Below, piece by piece: positions 8,408 to 17,463 of a stretch of DNA of 64,000 bases. The notes below the pieces were generated by a model that worked only from the letters and a program-made list of their open reading frames with translations, was not told the origin of the DNA and did not search any database. The DNA lies in contig NZ_JH376428.1 of the NCBI RefSeq assembly GCF_000233455.1, positions 1-64,000 on the forward strand, given 5' to 3'. How positions within the stretch are numbered: the first letter of the stretch is position 1; the number at the start of each line of letters is the position of its first letter. Source of the stretch: [Clostridium] citroniae WAL-17108. Lineage in GTDB: Bacteria; Bacillota; Clostridia; Lachnospirales; Lachnospiraceae. Both the position numbers and the translations under genes were made by a program.

Positions 8408-9190
8408 TCATTTCAGTTCCATTCCTGACATTCCAGACTCCATTTTAGGGAAAGGGATCTGAAACAGCCGCAGGATTTCCTTCTGAGATTCCAGCTCCCG
8501 TTCTGCAATAAATTCTATAAAATCATGAGCCTCCCGATGCGCCCGTTCCAACAAAAATACATAATCCTTACGAAGGATTGGCGGGATGACTGCCGGAAGA
8601 TATCCATCTTGAATCAACGCAAAATTCATCAAAAGGCGCACCACTTTGCCATTCCCATCCTTGAACGGATGGATATATACAAAACGCCGATGCAGCTCGG
8701 CAGCAAATTCCACTGGGTGGAATCGCTCTCTTACCTTAGCTGCCCATTCAAACAGCCCTCTCATCTCTTTGTCCAGTCTATCTGGTGGTGTGATTGAATA
8801 ATGAGAACCTGTGATGATAACCTGAATATCTCGATATCGGCCTGCATAGTCTGGTTCTATATTCCAATAGAACAACCTATGCATATAGAGCACCATCTCT
8901 TCATCTATTCGGCGACTTTTTAGCAAAGTGAACATAAACCCATATGCTTTCGCATGAGCCGCCACTTCCAATACATCTCGCAGTGATCTGCCTCCTATGG
9001 TCAGCCCATCCTCCAAAAGCACCTTGGTTTCACTCTCTATCAGAGAATTTCCCTCCAGCGCATTGGAAGTCCAGGTCAGTCCAATCCGATAATACGCTTT
9101 TATCTTCTCCAACATTTATCCTTCGAATGGACGTAAAACATTTATCTCATTTTGAAACCGATCTACCTTTTCTAATACTTTCACAGACAT
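8408..9190 (-). pseudogene. Fic-domain protein with in-frame TAA at codon 25
   Basis: Fic family (AMP-transferase fold) protein. The natural start is probably ATG 9190, with a gaggatg site just before it. The frame runs 24 codons, meets TAA at 9116-9118, and resumes at ATG 9115 for 235 more residues. In the 235-residue part the inhibitory motif [ST]xxxE[GN] is present as S17-NAL-E21-G22, so this is a class II (N-terminal inhibitory helix) Fic. The active-site loop is HPFKDGNGKVVR (residues 149-160), with Lys157 where Arg is usual. Translation could restart at 9115 because the ATG touches the TAA, giving a nearly full-length protein; otherwise the gene is dead. Confidence 0.8.
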
Positions 9191-9271
9191 CACATCCTCA
9201 TCTCTCTATTTCTTGTTAGCATCATACCATATCACCAGGGAAAAGAGTAGCATTTCCTTCCATTTTTGCCA

Positions 9272-9294
9272 TTTAACGATTTCAGATCGTTAAA
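9272..9294. repeat. Inverted repeat upstream of fic
   Basis: A perfect 9-base inverted repeat, TTTAACGAT-ttcag-ATCGTTAAA, about 80 bases upstream of the fic start. Its symmetry and position suit an operator for a dimeric regulator. No T run follows on either strand that would make it a convincing terminator. Confidence 0.45.
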
Positions 9295-9368
9295 AATAGA
9301 TGCATAGTTTTATCATTGATACAAGCCCAGCCCCCCTATCTGTCAGTCTGTCAACCTACGACTGCCAA

Positions 9369-9395
9369 TAAAAAAAAGAGAGAGAATGTTCTCTC
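9369..9395 (-). terminator. Rho-independent terminator (minus strand)
   Basis: Stem GAGAGAA/TTCTCTC with a 2-base loop. On the minus strand it is followed by CTC and seven T (complement of 9371-9377). It would stop transcripts running leftward out of the truncated ABC exporter. Confidence 0.6.
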
Positions 9396-9482
9396 CCCCA
9401 AGCATCACCTGAACAACAACTCGTAAATCTACTATATCTGTACATTATGGGAATACTGCTTTCTTCCGTACTATGCTCTTCG

Positions 9483-11153
9483 TTATATACACTTTACACA
9501 TCCATTTGTGTATAGTGTCCTTCTTTTGCCACTTTTTCTTACTCTATACACGTGATACACATAAAAAATTATACTCCATTTTACGTCCAGGATCAGGATA
9601 GCAGGATTCTTTAGGAACACTCTGGCAATGCTGATCCGCTGCTTCTGTCCGCCGGACAGCTTTACGCCCCTCTCTCCCACATACGTATCATATCCATCCT
9701 GGAGCTCGCTGATAAACTCATGGGCTCCCGCCATCCTGGCTGCCTCAATCACTTTCTCTCTGGACGCCCCGGGACATCCGTAGCTGATATTCTCATAGAC
9801 AGAACCTGAAAACAGATACACATCCTGCTGAACCACACCAATGTTGGACCGCAGGCTGCGCAGGGTCACCCCCCTGATATCCTGGCCGTCAATGGTAATA
9901 CTTCCTGAAGCAGCATCATAAAACCTGGGCAGCAGGTTGCACAGAGTGGTCTTACCCCCTCCGGAAGGTCCCACCAGGGCAATCCTCTCCCCCGGCTCTA
10001 CTGTTAAATCAATATCCTGCAATACAGGCGCATGATTGCCCGGGTAGGAAAAACTCACATGGTTAAATACAATTTTCCCCTTCACGTGTTCCAGCATCTT
10101 CGCATTCCTGCAGTCCCTTATATCAGGCACAACATCCATGATCTCCTGAAAACGTTCAATTCCCGTCATACCGCGCTGAAACTGCTCGGCAAACTCAATG
10201 ATCCTTCGGATCGTGGTGAGAAGCGTGGTTACGTACAGCGTATAGGCCACAAGATCTCCGGCCTCTATCTTCCCCTGTATCATAAAAATGCCTCCGGCCA
10301 CAATAACCACCACATACATCAGACCGTCAAAGGATCTGGTGGTGATCTGAAATGCAGCCATATAACGGTACGTATATTTTTTAATATCCATAAAAGCCTG
10401 ATTGCCTTTTCCAAACTTGGCAATCTCCACCGGCTCATTGGCAAAAGCCCTTACAACCCTGTTTCCAAGAAGAGCGTCCTCAATCTGGGCATTGAGTTCT
10501 CCGATCTGGTTGCGCTGTCTGCGGAAGGCTTCCTTTACTTTCATGTTAAACCAGATGCAAGACACCACCATAACGGGGATCAGCACAAAGATCAGCAGGG
10601 TCAGTTCCAGATCGATTCCTGAAAGGATGATAAACGAAACCACTGTCTTAAGGGCGGCAATAAAAAACTCCTCGGGACAGTGATGGGCAAACTCTGTCAC
10701 ATCAAAAAGATCACTTGTAATACGGGACATGATCTGTCCCACCTTGGTGCTGCTGTAATAACTGTCAGACAAGCGCTGAAGATGCTCAAATGCGTCCTGG
10801 CGCATGTCTGTCTCAATGTATACCCCCATCACATGGCCGGTGTAAGCCATATAGTAGGCTGCAAAGGAATCGATGATCCGAAGCACCAGATACAGACCGC
10901 CGATCCTCACCACAACGCCCACCGTGATCGCGGCAAGGTCCTGCATTCCCTGATTTGTAATATAGCGCAGCATAAGCGGAAACACCAGCTCCCCTAATGT
11001 GGTCAGGGCAGCGCAGAATAGATCGAACAATAAAATCCCTTTATATTTGCCGTAGTAAGGCAAAAAACGATTTAGAAGCCTTCTTGTCCTCATACCCCTC
11101 TTTTCACTCACATCAACCGACTCCTGTTTTGTTCCGCCCGTGCCATTTAACAT
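9483..11153 (-). pseudogene. ABC exporter (fused TMD-NBD) truncated at Walker B by the island
   Basis: Half-size ABC exporter of the lipid/multidrug type. An N-terminal six-helix membrane domain (about residues 35-315) is followed by a nucleotide-binding domain with Walker A GPSGGGKTT, a Q-loop (VVQQDVYLFSGS) and the signature LSGGQKQR. The protein is normal up to Walker B, AILILD, where E-A-T-S-A-L-D should follow. Instead it continues with 33 foreign codons rich in Tyr, Val and Lys. The catalytic Glu, D-loop and switch His are missing, so the ATPase cannot work. The junction is at 9584/9585, and the lost C-terminus is not elsewhere in the window. The start at 11153 has a weak ribosome-binding site; ATG 11093 is an alternative. 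Confidence 0.9.
9490..9517. repeat. GTGTA-rich inverted repeat at island end, possible att/recombinase site
   Basis: An imperfect inverted repeat, CACTTTACACA (9490-9500) and TGTGTATAGTG (9507-9517), is followed within 70 bases by two more GTGTA-type units (around 9546-9560). The cluster lies between the terminator and the exporter junction at 9584/9585. Repeated short boxes at the very end of an integrated element are typical of recombinase-binding sites; that role is an inference. Confidence 0.35.
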
Positions 11154-11212
11154 TGCCTGTGATATAAAGCACTATCTTTCATTCTATCCTATTTCCCAGA
11201 AAAATGGAAGGG

Positions 11213-12106
11213 CTATTTTGCCTTCAGATGTTCATAAATCAACCGTATATTGTCAATCAGCTCCGGATGGATGAAATCCTTCTGATAAACCATGTCGATC
11301 TGGCGCACCATGGTGGAATTCTCAATGGGGATGATCGCCAGCCGTCCGCTGGCAAGTTCCTCGCGGCACGCGCTTTTTGCGATGATCGTTATCCCCAGAT
11401 CCATGCTTACCAGCTCCTTGATCATGGACACATTATCCAGTTCCATCATAACATTAAATTCAGAGAGGCTCATATCCCTGGCACCCAGGTGCTTTTCAAA
11501 CAGCTGCCTTGTGCCTGCACTCTGGCTCCTTAATATCAGCTTCTCATGGCGGATTTCCCGCAGGGATACGGTCTTGGCCCTGGCCAGCCGGTGGATGGGG
11601 GATACGGCCAGACACAGGTAATCCGTGTCCAACGTGGTGGTGACCAGGGCGTCATCCGGCACTGCGCCTTCCACCACTGCAAAATCAAGCTCATACGCCT
11701 TTAAGCGGGTATAAATTTTTTGAATGGTATTAACACCAATATTTATATGTATGCCGGGATTCTCATTGCAAAGGGTGGCCAGTACCTGGGGAATGATGGT
11801 CTCGCCTGCGGTTGGCGTGATGCCCACATTCAGGTGGCTGGTCTCAGTCTTGCTGTCCTCAATAGCCTGCCACGCATTGCTGTACACAGCGGCTGCCCTG
11901 CGGGCGTACTGGACCAGGATCTTACCCTGGGGTGTCAGTTTTAGTTTGTTTTTGTCTCTATAAAATATTTTAATGTCGAACTCATTTTCCAGCATACGTA
12001 TCTGGTGGCTTACGGCCGGCTGTGTCAGATTCAGCTTCTGAGCAGCCTTGGTATAACTTCCAGTCTCGATCACCGCCAGCAACGTATTAACTTTTACATC
12101 AAACAC
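11213..12106 (-). CDS. LysR-family transcriptional regulator
   Basis: LysR regulator of 297 residues. The winged HTH is at the N-terminus (TLLAVIETGSYTKAAQKLNL, then TQPAVSHQIRMLE), and a LysR substrate-binding domain runs from about residue 75 to the end (LNVGITPTAGETIIPQVLAT; WAQAIED linker region). I prefer the GTG start at 12106 because ggaggggga lies 7 bases upstream; the frame is open further to 12163. It is divergent from the cation/proton antiporter gene at 12257 with about 150 bases between, the standard arrangement for a LysR regulator and its target. The inducer is unknown. Confidence 0.85.
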   Translation of the reverse strand: MFDVKVNTLLAVIETGSYTKAAQKLNLTQPAVSHQIRMLENEFDIKIFYRDKNKLKLTPQGKILVQYARRAAAVYSNAWQAIEDSKTETSHLNVGITPTAGETIIPQVLATLCNENPGIHINIGVNTIQKIYTRLKAYELDFAVVEGAVPDDALVTTTLDTDYLCLAVSPIHRLARAKTVSLREIRHEKLILRSQSAGTRQLFEKHLGARDMSLSEFNVMMELDNVSMIKELVSMDLGITIIAKSACREELASGRLAIIPIENSTMVRQIDMVYQKDFIHPELIDNIRLIYEHLKAK

Positions 12107-12256
12107 AGTCCCGTCCCCCTCCAAAATATAAATATTTTTTATGTACCAATTAATTAATATCATTTGATTTTATCACCAAATACTACTATAATCAAGCAAA
12201 ACAAAAAAGGAACAGGGTAAAAATATACGCCCTGTCCGCAGAAAGGAGTGTTCCAT

Positions 12257-13537
12257 ATGGCACTGTATTTATCAAATCTGGGGGCAGCAGGAATCATATT
12301 AAGCATCGCAATCATGCTGGCATCCGGCTTTCTGCTGACTCGTATCACAAAGAGGCTTCACCTTCCTAATGTTACCGGTTATATTATTGCGGGAGTCATC
12401 ATCGGGCCCTGGTGCCTGAATCTGGTTCCCTCACAATATATAGAACAGATGGACTTTGTCACGGATTTAGCTCTTGCGTTTATCGCGTTTGGGGTGGGAA
12501 GATATTTTAAGCTCTCCGCTCTGAAGGCAAATGGAAAAAACATGGTTATCCTCACGCTGTTTGAGTCGCTGATGGCCGGCGTGTTCATTACGGTTTCCAT
12601 GCTGCTTTTAGGATTGTCCCTGTCCTTCAGCCTTCTTCTGGGCGCCATTGGCTGCGCCACAGCACCGGCCTCCACCATTATGACCATCCGTCAGTACAAG
12701 GCCAAAGGCCCATTTATTGACACCATTCTTCAGGTGGTAGCACTGGATGACGCGGTAGCGCTGGTGGCCTTCAGTGTCTGCGCTGCATTTGTTCAGGCAA
12801 GTTCAGGTACCGGAGCCGTGTCCATTTCCCAGGTAGTCATTCCCGTGCTGCTCAACATAGCCGCACTTGTCATGGGCGCTGTTTCCGGGATCGTACTCAG
12901 CCGGATGATCAACAAACGCCGCAGCAAGGATCACAGTCTGGTCCTGGCCTGCGTTACCATCATGGGCGTGGCAGGTGTCTGCTCATCCATGAATGTTTCG
13001 CCCCTTTTGGCCTGTATGGCATCCGGCACAGCCTACATCAATGCCAGCGGCAACAAGCATCTGTTTAAGCAGCTGAACCAGTTTACACCGCCCCTTTTGG
13101 TAATGTTCTTTGTACTGTCCGGAATGCGGCTTTCCATCCCCAGTCTGGCTGCCGCAGGCACCATTGGCGTCATCTACTTCCTGGTGCGCATTGCAGGCAA
13201 GTACGCTGGTTCCACCGTAGGGGCAGCCGTTATCCATGCATCACCGGAGATCCGCCGCTACTTTGGCCTGGCCCTGATTCCCCAGGCAGGTGTATCCATT
13301 GGCCTGGCGGTTCTCGGCCAGAGAATGCTTCCCGCTGAAAGCGGGCTCATGCTGTCCACCATCATCCTGTCCAGCGGACTGCTCTATGAGATGGTCGGAC
13401 CTGCTTGCTCCAAGATAGCCATAAAACTGTCCGGAAGTATACCGGATAAGGAAAAATGTACAAAAAAAGAGAAGAAGGGGGATGGAGGTGAAATGGAGGA
13501 GACTGTTTCTGCGCAGGCAAGGCATGTGGTGGTTTGA
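12257..13537 (+). CDS. Cation/proton antiporter, CPA2 (Kef/NapA-like) family
   Basis: Integral membrane antiporter of 426 residues with about 12 helices. LPNVTGYIIAGVIIGP near residues 33-50 is the family's N-terminal signature. GAIGCATAPASTIMTIRQYK and VVALDDAVALVAFSV contain the unwound-helix and Asp-Asp regions of the ion site. The short cytoplasmic tail is Lys/Glu-rich and has no TrkA-N domain, unlike full Kef proteins. ATG 12257 is preceded by aaaggag at 8 bases; an in-frame GTG at 12248 is less likely. It is divergent from a LysR regulator, which probably controls it. The exchanged ion (Na+ or K+) cannot be told from sequence. Confidence 0.85.
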   Translation: MALYLSNLGAAGIILSIAIMLASGFLLTRITKRLHLPNVTGYIIAGVIIGPWCLNLVPSQYIEQMDFVTDLALAFIAFGVGRYFKLSALKANGKNMVILTLFESLMAGVFITVSMLLLGLSLSFSLLLGAIGCATAPASTIMTIRQYKAKGPFIDTILQVVALDDAVALVAFSVCAAFVQASSGTGAVSISQVVIPVLLNIAALVMGAVSGIVLSRMINKRRSKDHSLVLACVTIMGVAGVCSSMNVSPLLACMASGTAYINASGNKHLFKQLNQFTPPLLVMFFVLSGMRLSIPSLAAAGTIGVIYFLVRIAGKYAGSTVGAAVIHASPEIRRYFGLALIPQAGVSIGLAVLGQRMLPAESGLMLSTIILSSGLLYEMVGPACSKIAIKLSGSIPDKEKCTKKEKKGDGGEMEETVSAQARHVVV

Positions 13538-13593
13538 GGGATTGGAATAAAGCCGCGGGACTGGCCTGCATGGGTGAAGGACGGATCATAATA

Positions 13594-13672
13594 ATGAAAC
13601 AGCCGGAAATAATGCTGCTGGCCAAAATTAATTGGTGGATGCGGCTTTATTTCCGGCTGGCTTTGTGTTTCA
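13594..13672. terminator. Inverted repeat between convergent antiporter and gpmI genes
   Basis: A perfect 13-base arm pair, CAGCCGGAAATAA (13600-13612) and TTATTTCCGGCTG (13647-13659), can extend with mismatches to atgaaa/tttcat. It lies between two genes that converge, where a bidirectional terminator is expected. The central loop is long (34 bases) and T runs are poor, so termination is not certain. Confidence 0.4.
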
Positions 13673-13697
13673 TGTCAGATAGGAGTAAATTTCGTGA

Positions 13698-15239
13698 TTA
13701 TTTTACCAGGAGTGACGTTCCGGTCATCTCCCCCGGCTGCTCCATGCCCATAAGTTGGATCAGGGTAGGGATGATGTCACACAGTGCTCCGCCTTCGCGC
13801 AGTTTGTAAGAAGGATCTGCATTGACCAGGATAAAAGGCACCGGGTTGGTGGTGTGGGCTGTAAATGGCTCGCCTGTCTCATAATCCACCAGCTGCTCTG
13901 CATTTCCATGGTCAGCGCAGATGAACATAACGCCATCCACTTCCTTAATGGCTTCCACCGCACGGCCCACGCATACATCCACGGTTTCAATTGCCTTGAT
14001 GGCAGCTTCCTCCACACCGGTATGGCCAACCATATCCGGGTTTGCAAAGTTGATAATGATCACATCATATTTGCCGGACTTGATGGCTTCCACCAGCTTG
14101 TCGCATACGCCCAGGGCACTCATCTCCGGCTTCAGGTCGTAGGTGGCAACCTCCTTGGGAGACGGCACCAGGATGCGGTCCTCTCCGGGATTCGGCTCCT
14201 CTACGCCGCCGTTAAAGAAGAATGTAACATGGGCGTATTTCTCAGTCTCGGCAATCCTTACCTGGGTCTTGCCGTGAGCGGCCAGGAACTCACCGAATGT
14301 GTTGGTGATTCCTTCCTTCTTAAATGCAACCAGCTTATTCTCAATGGTCTCATCATAATCAGTAAAGCAGACAAACACAAGATCCAGTTTTTTGTCTCTT
14401 GCAAAGCCATCAAAATCATTATCACAGAACGCACGGGTGATCTCTCTTGCACGGTCCGGACGGAAGTTGTAGAAAATCACGGAATCCCCATCCCCGATCA
14501 CGGCTGTTGGCTTTCCGCCTTTTTCCACTACAAAGGGAACCACGAACTCATCCGCTTTGCCTGCGTCATAGGATGCCTGGATGCCTTCAGTCGCGCTGGA
14601 AGCAGTATTTCCCCGCCCCTTTGTCAGTGCATTGTAAGCAAGTTCCACACGGTCCCATCTCTTGTCACGGTCCATGGCGTAGTAGCGCCCCATAACGGAT
14701 GCAACCTCTCCCACGCCGATCTCCTTCATCTTGGCTTCCAGCGCAGCCACATATCCCTTGCCTGACTCCGGAGGCGTATCACGTCCGTCCAGAAAGCAAT
14801 GGACATATACCTTTTCCAGGCCGTTTCTCTTAGCCAGATCCAAAAGGCCGTAGATGTGCGTGTTGTGGCTGTGCACTCCGCCATCGGACACAAGGCCGAA
14901 CATATGAAGTGCGGAATTATTTTTTTTGCAGTTTTCCACAGCCGCAAGGAATTCCGGGACCTGGAAAAAGTCGCCATCCTGAATGGATTTTGTGATCCTT
15001 GTCAATTCCTGATAAACAATGCGGCCGGCGCCCATATTGAGATGTCCAACCTCAGAGTTTCCCATCTGTCCTTCAGGAAGTCCCACTGCCATTCCGCTTG
15101 CCTCACCCTTTACAAAAGGGCACTGGCTCATAAGCTGGTCCATGACCGGTGTCTTTCCCTCACACACCGCATTATGGTCACAGTTGTTGTTAAGGCCGTA
15201 GCCGTCAAGTATCATTAATACTGTTGGTCTCTTGCTCAT
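13698..15239 (-). CDS. gpmI: 2,3-bisphosphoglycerate-independent phosphoglycerate mutase
   Basis: Interconverts 3- and 2-phosphoglycerate in glycolysis through a phosphoserine intermediate, using two Mn ions. The 513 residues match the family. Seen: VLMILDGYG with metal-binding Asp12; MGNSEVGHLNMGAGR with catalytic Ser62; FLDGRDTPP and GRYYAMDRDKRWDR for substrate binding; NFANPDMVGHTG and CADHGNAEQL for the second metal site. Ribosome-binding site: agaaggagatat, 5 bases before ATG. Last gene of the gap-pgk-tpiA-gpmI cluster, 107 bases after tpiA. Confidence 0.97.
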   Translation of the reverse strand: MSKRPTVLMILDGYGLNNNCDHNAVCEGKTPVMDQLMSQCPFVKGEASGMAVGLPEGQMGNSEVGHLNMGAGRIVYQELTRITKSIQDGDFFQVPEFLAAVENCKKNNSALHMFGLVSDGGVHSHNTHIYGLLDLAKRNGLEKVYVHCFLDGRDTPPESGKGYVAALEAKMKEIGVGEVASVMGRYYAMDRDKRWDRVELAYNALTKGRGNTASSATEGIQASYDAGKADEFVVPFVVEKGGKPTAVIGDGDSVIFYNFRPDRAREITRAFCDNDFDGFARDKKLDLVFVCFTDYDETIENKLVAFKKEGITNTFGEFLAAHGKTQVRIAETEKYAHVTFFFNGGVEEPNPGEDRILVPSPKEVATYDLKPEMSALGVCDKLVEAIKSGKYDVIIINFANPDMVGHTGVEEAAIKAIETVDVCVGRAVEAIKEVDGVMFICADHGNAEQLVDYETGEPFTAHTTNPVPFILVNADPSYKLREGGALCDIIPTLIQLMGMEQPGEMTGTSLLVK

Positions 15240-15289
15240 AGTTCATATCTCCTTCTACTTTCATTCTCCTGGAAAGAGCAGCTCTCCTG

Positions 15290-15335
15290 GAAAGAATTAA
15301 ACCCTGCAGCCCGTCTGACCCGGCCGCAGGGCAAT
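15290..15335 (-). terminator. Possible weak hairpin between tpiA and gpmI
   Basis: CCCTGCGGCC ... GGCTGCAGGG can pair (near 15303-15331) and is followed by TTTAATTC on the minus strand. The stem is imperfect and the T run short. It may be a partial terminator or an mRNA-stabilising structure. Confidence 0.3.
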
Positions 15336-15346
15336 CATATCATTTA

Positions 15347-16099
15347 TTACTTATTGTAGTTGACGATCTTTCCAAAATCAGGCTTCAGGGATGCGCCGCC
15401 AACCAGTCCGCCGTCAATGTCAGCCTGGGTAAAAAGCTCAGGAGCGGAGGAAGCTGATACGGAGCCGCCGTACTGGATACGGATGGCCTCTGCTGTTGCC
15501 TCATCATAAATCTCGCCAATACATGCACGGATTGCCGCACATACTTCCTCGGCCTGCTCCGTGGTTGCAACTTTACCAGTGCCAATGGCCCAGATCGGCT
15601 CATAGGCGATCACAGCCGTCTTGGCCTGGTCAGCGGTCACATTGAGAAATGCGATCTTGATCTGCTGACGGATCCAGTCAATGGTAATCCCCTGTTCCCT
15701 CTGGGTCAGTGACTCACCACAGCAGACAATGGGGGTGATCCCATGCTCAAATGCCTTAAGCACCTTTTTGTTCACGGTCTCATCTGTCTCGGCAAAATAC
15801 TCACGCCTCTCAGAATGGCCGATGATCACATATTTAACTCCGGCATCTGTGAGCATGTTAGGAGCGATCTCGCCTGTGTAAGCGCCTTTTTCCTCATAAT
15901 ACATGTTCTCAGCGCCGATACAGATGTTGCTTCCCTTGGCAGCTTCCATGGCCGGTATGATGTCAATGGCCGGAACGCAGAATACTACGTCCACATCGTC
16001 ATTTGCTACCAGTGGTTTTAACTCGTTAACCAGAGCAACTGCCTCAGATGGCGTCATGTTCATCTTCCAGTTGCCTGCGATAATTTTCTTTCTTGCCAT
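15347..16099 (-). CDS. tpiA: Triosephosphate isomerase
   Basis: Interconverts dihydroxyacetone phosphate and glyceraldehyde 3-phosphate. Full length (250 residues) with all catalytic positions: Asn10 and Lys12 in GNWKMN, His95 in IIGHSERR, Glu167 in AYEPIWAIGTGK, and the phosphate loop GGLVGGASL near the C-terminus. It follows pgk by 30 bases and precedes gpmI, in the classical Firmicutes glycolytic order. A good purine-rich site (gagagggg) precedes the ATG. Confidence 0.97.
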   Translation of the reverse strand: MARKKIIAGNWKMNMTPSEAVALVNELKPLVANDDVDVVFCVPAIDIIPAMEAAKGSNICIGAENMYYEEKGAYTGEIAPNMLTDAGVKYVIIGHSERREYFAETDETVNKKVLKAFEHGITPIVCCGESLTQREQGITIDWIRQQIKIAFLNVTADQAKTAVIAYEPIWAIGTGKVATTEQAEEVCAAIRACIGEIYDEATAEAIRIQYGGSVSASSAPELFTQADIDGGLVGGASLKPDFGKIVNYNK

Positions 16100-16129
16100 G
16101 TCAAATCCCCTCTCTTTGAACGGACGCGA

Positions 16130-17347
16130 TCAGTCCTTGTTGTCAGCTGCAGCCACACCCGGAAGTTCCTTGCCCTCTAAGAATTCCAGAGAAGCGCCTC
16201 CTCCTGTGGAGATGTGTGTCATCTTGTCAGCAAAACCAAGTCTCTTGACAGCATTCACGGAATCACCGCCGCCAATCACTGTGGTAGCATCCGCCAGATC
16301 TGCCACTGCGCGGCATACTTCCAGTGTTCCCTCAGCAAAGTTGGAGAACTCGAATACGCCCATGGGTCCGTTCCAGACAACCGTCTTTGCGCCCTTTAAC
16401 GCATCCTTATAAAGAGCAATTGTCTTTGGCCCGATATCAAAGCCAGACCAGCCGGCATCGATCACATCCACTACCTTATGCTCTGTCTCATTGGAAAATT
16501 CCTTACCCTCTACATGGTCAACGGGAAGCAGCAGCTTAACCCCCTTCTCCTCCGCCTTTTTAACCATCTCCAGAGCGTAATCCAGCTTATCTTCCTCACA
16601 TAAGGAATTGCCGATCTCCTGTCCCTGTGCCTTGGCAAAGGTATAAGCCATGCCGCCGCCAATAATCAGGGTGTCAACCTTATCCAGCAGGTTATTGATC
16701 ACATTGATCTTATCGGAAACCTTAGCTCCGCCCAGGATCGCAACAAAGGGGCGGACCGGATTCTCAACAGCCTGGCCTAAGAATTTGATCTCCTTTTCCA
16801 TCAGATAACCAACCACGTTCTCCTTGGTATATCTTGTAACGCCCACGTTGGAGCAGTGAGCCCTGTGTGCGGTACCAAACGCGTCATTTACAAAGATACC
16901 ATCGCACAGATCAGCCAGTTCCTTAGCATATGCCTCGGTAGCGGCATCGCCGTCTTTAAATTTTGTCTCTTCGATCCTGTAACGTGTGTTCTGCAGCAGA
17001 AGTACTTCACCGTCCTTTAACTCAGCGGCAACTTTCTGTGTCTCCGGTCCTGTAACCTTGGCATCATCCACGAATTTCACTTCTACGCCCAGTCTCTCGC
17101 TCAGCGCGGGAGCAACCGGTGCAAGGCTCATCTCCGGCACAGGTTCACCCTTGGGCTTGCCCAGATGGGAGCAGAGGATCACCTTAGCGCCCTGGTCAAG
17201 CAGCTTCTTAATGGTTGGGATGGCACCGTCAATACGGTTATAGTTCTGGATCACCCCTTCTTTTAACGGTACGTTGAAATCACAGCGTACCAGTACTTTC
17301 TTGCCCTTTAAATCTTTTAAATCATCCACAGTTTTCTTATTTAACAT
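16130..17347 (-). CDS. pgk: Phosphoglycerate kinase
   Basis: Transfers phosphate from 1,3-bisphosphoglycerate to ADP, the first ATP-yielding step of glycolysis. The 405-residue length is usual. Visible boxes: VLVRCDFNVPLKEG and RIDGAIPTI (substrate side), CSHLGKPKG, NDAFGTAHRAHCSN, FVAILGGAKVSDKI, GGGMAYTF, and the nucleotide side GPMGVFEF, GGGDSVNAV and STGGGASLEFLEG. It starts 116 bases downstream of gap, separated by a hairpin, and is followed closely by tpiA. Confidence 0.97.
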   Translation of the reverse strand: MLNKKTVDDLKDLKGKKVLVRCDFNVPLKEGVIQNYNRIDGAIPTIKKLLDQGAKVILCSHLGKPKGEPVPEMSLAPVAPALSERLGVEVKFVDDAKVTGPETQKVAAELKDGEVLLLQNTRYRIEETKFKDGDAATEAYAKELADLCDGIFVNDAFGTAHRAHCSNVGVTRYTKENVVGYLMEKEIKFLGQAVENPVRPFVAILGGAKVSDKINVINNLLDKVDTLIIGGGMAYTFAKAQGQEIGNSLCEEDKLDYALEMVKKAEEKGVKLLLPVDHVEGKEFSNETEHKVVDVIDAGWSGFDIGPKTIALYKDALKGAKTVVWNGPMGVFEFSNFAEGTLEVCRAVADLADATTVIGGGDSVNAVKRLGFADKMTHISTGGGASLEFLEGKELPGVAAADNKD

Positions 17348-17404
17348 GGTTATGTTCCCCTTTCAGTGTCATGAGATTTTTTACTCGCCATATCCAATGG
17401 GATA

Positions 17405-17430
17405 AAAAGGATCCGGTCCAAACGACCGGA
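17405..17430 (-). terminator. Hairpin with T run between gap and pgk
   Basis: Stem TCCGGTC/GACCGGA (17412-17418 and 17424-17430) with loop CAAAC. On the minus strand ATCCTTTTT follows. It probably stops part of the transcripts from the strong gap promoter, giving more gap than pgk-tpiA-gpmI mRNA. Confidence 0.6.
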
Positions 17431-17463
17431 CCCTTCATGAGTCTACTTAATGCTTAATTCAGA

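Noticed and set aside
10032..10622. 196-codon plus-strand frame
   Set aside because: It lies fully inside the ABC exporter gene on the other strand and has no ribosome-binding site or family features.
13755..14765. 336-codon plus-strand frame
   Set aside because: Antisense shadow of gpmI, whose family motifs are complete.
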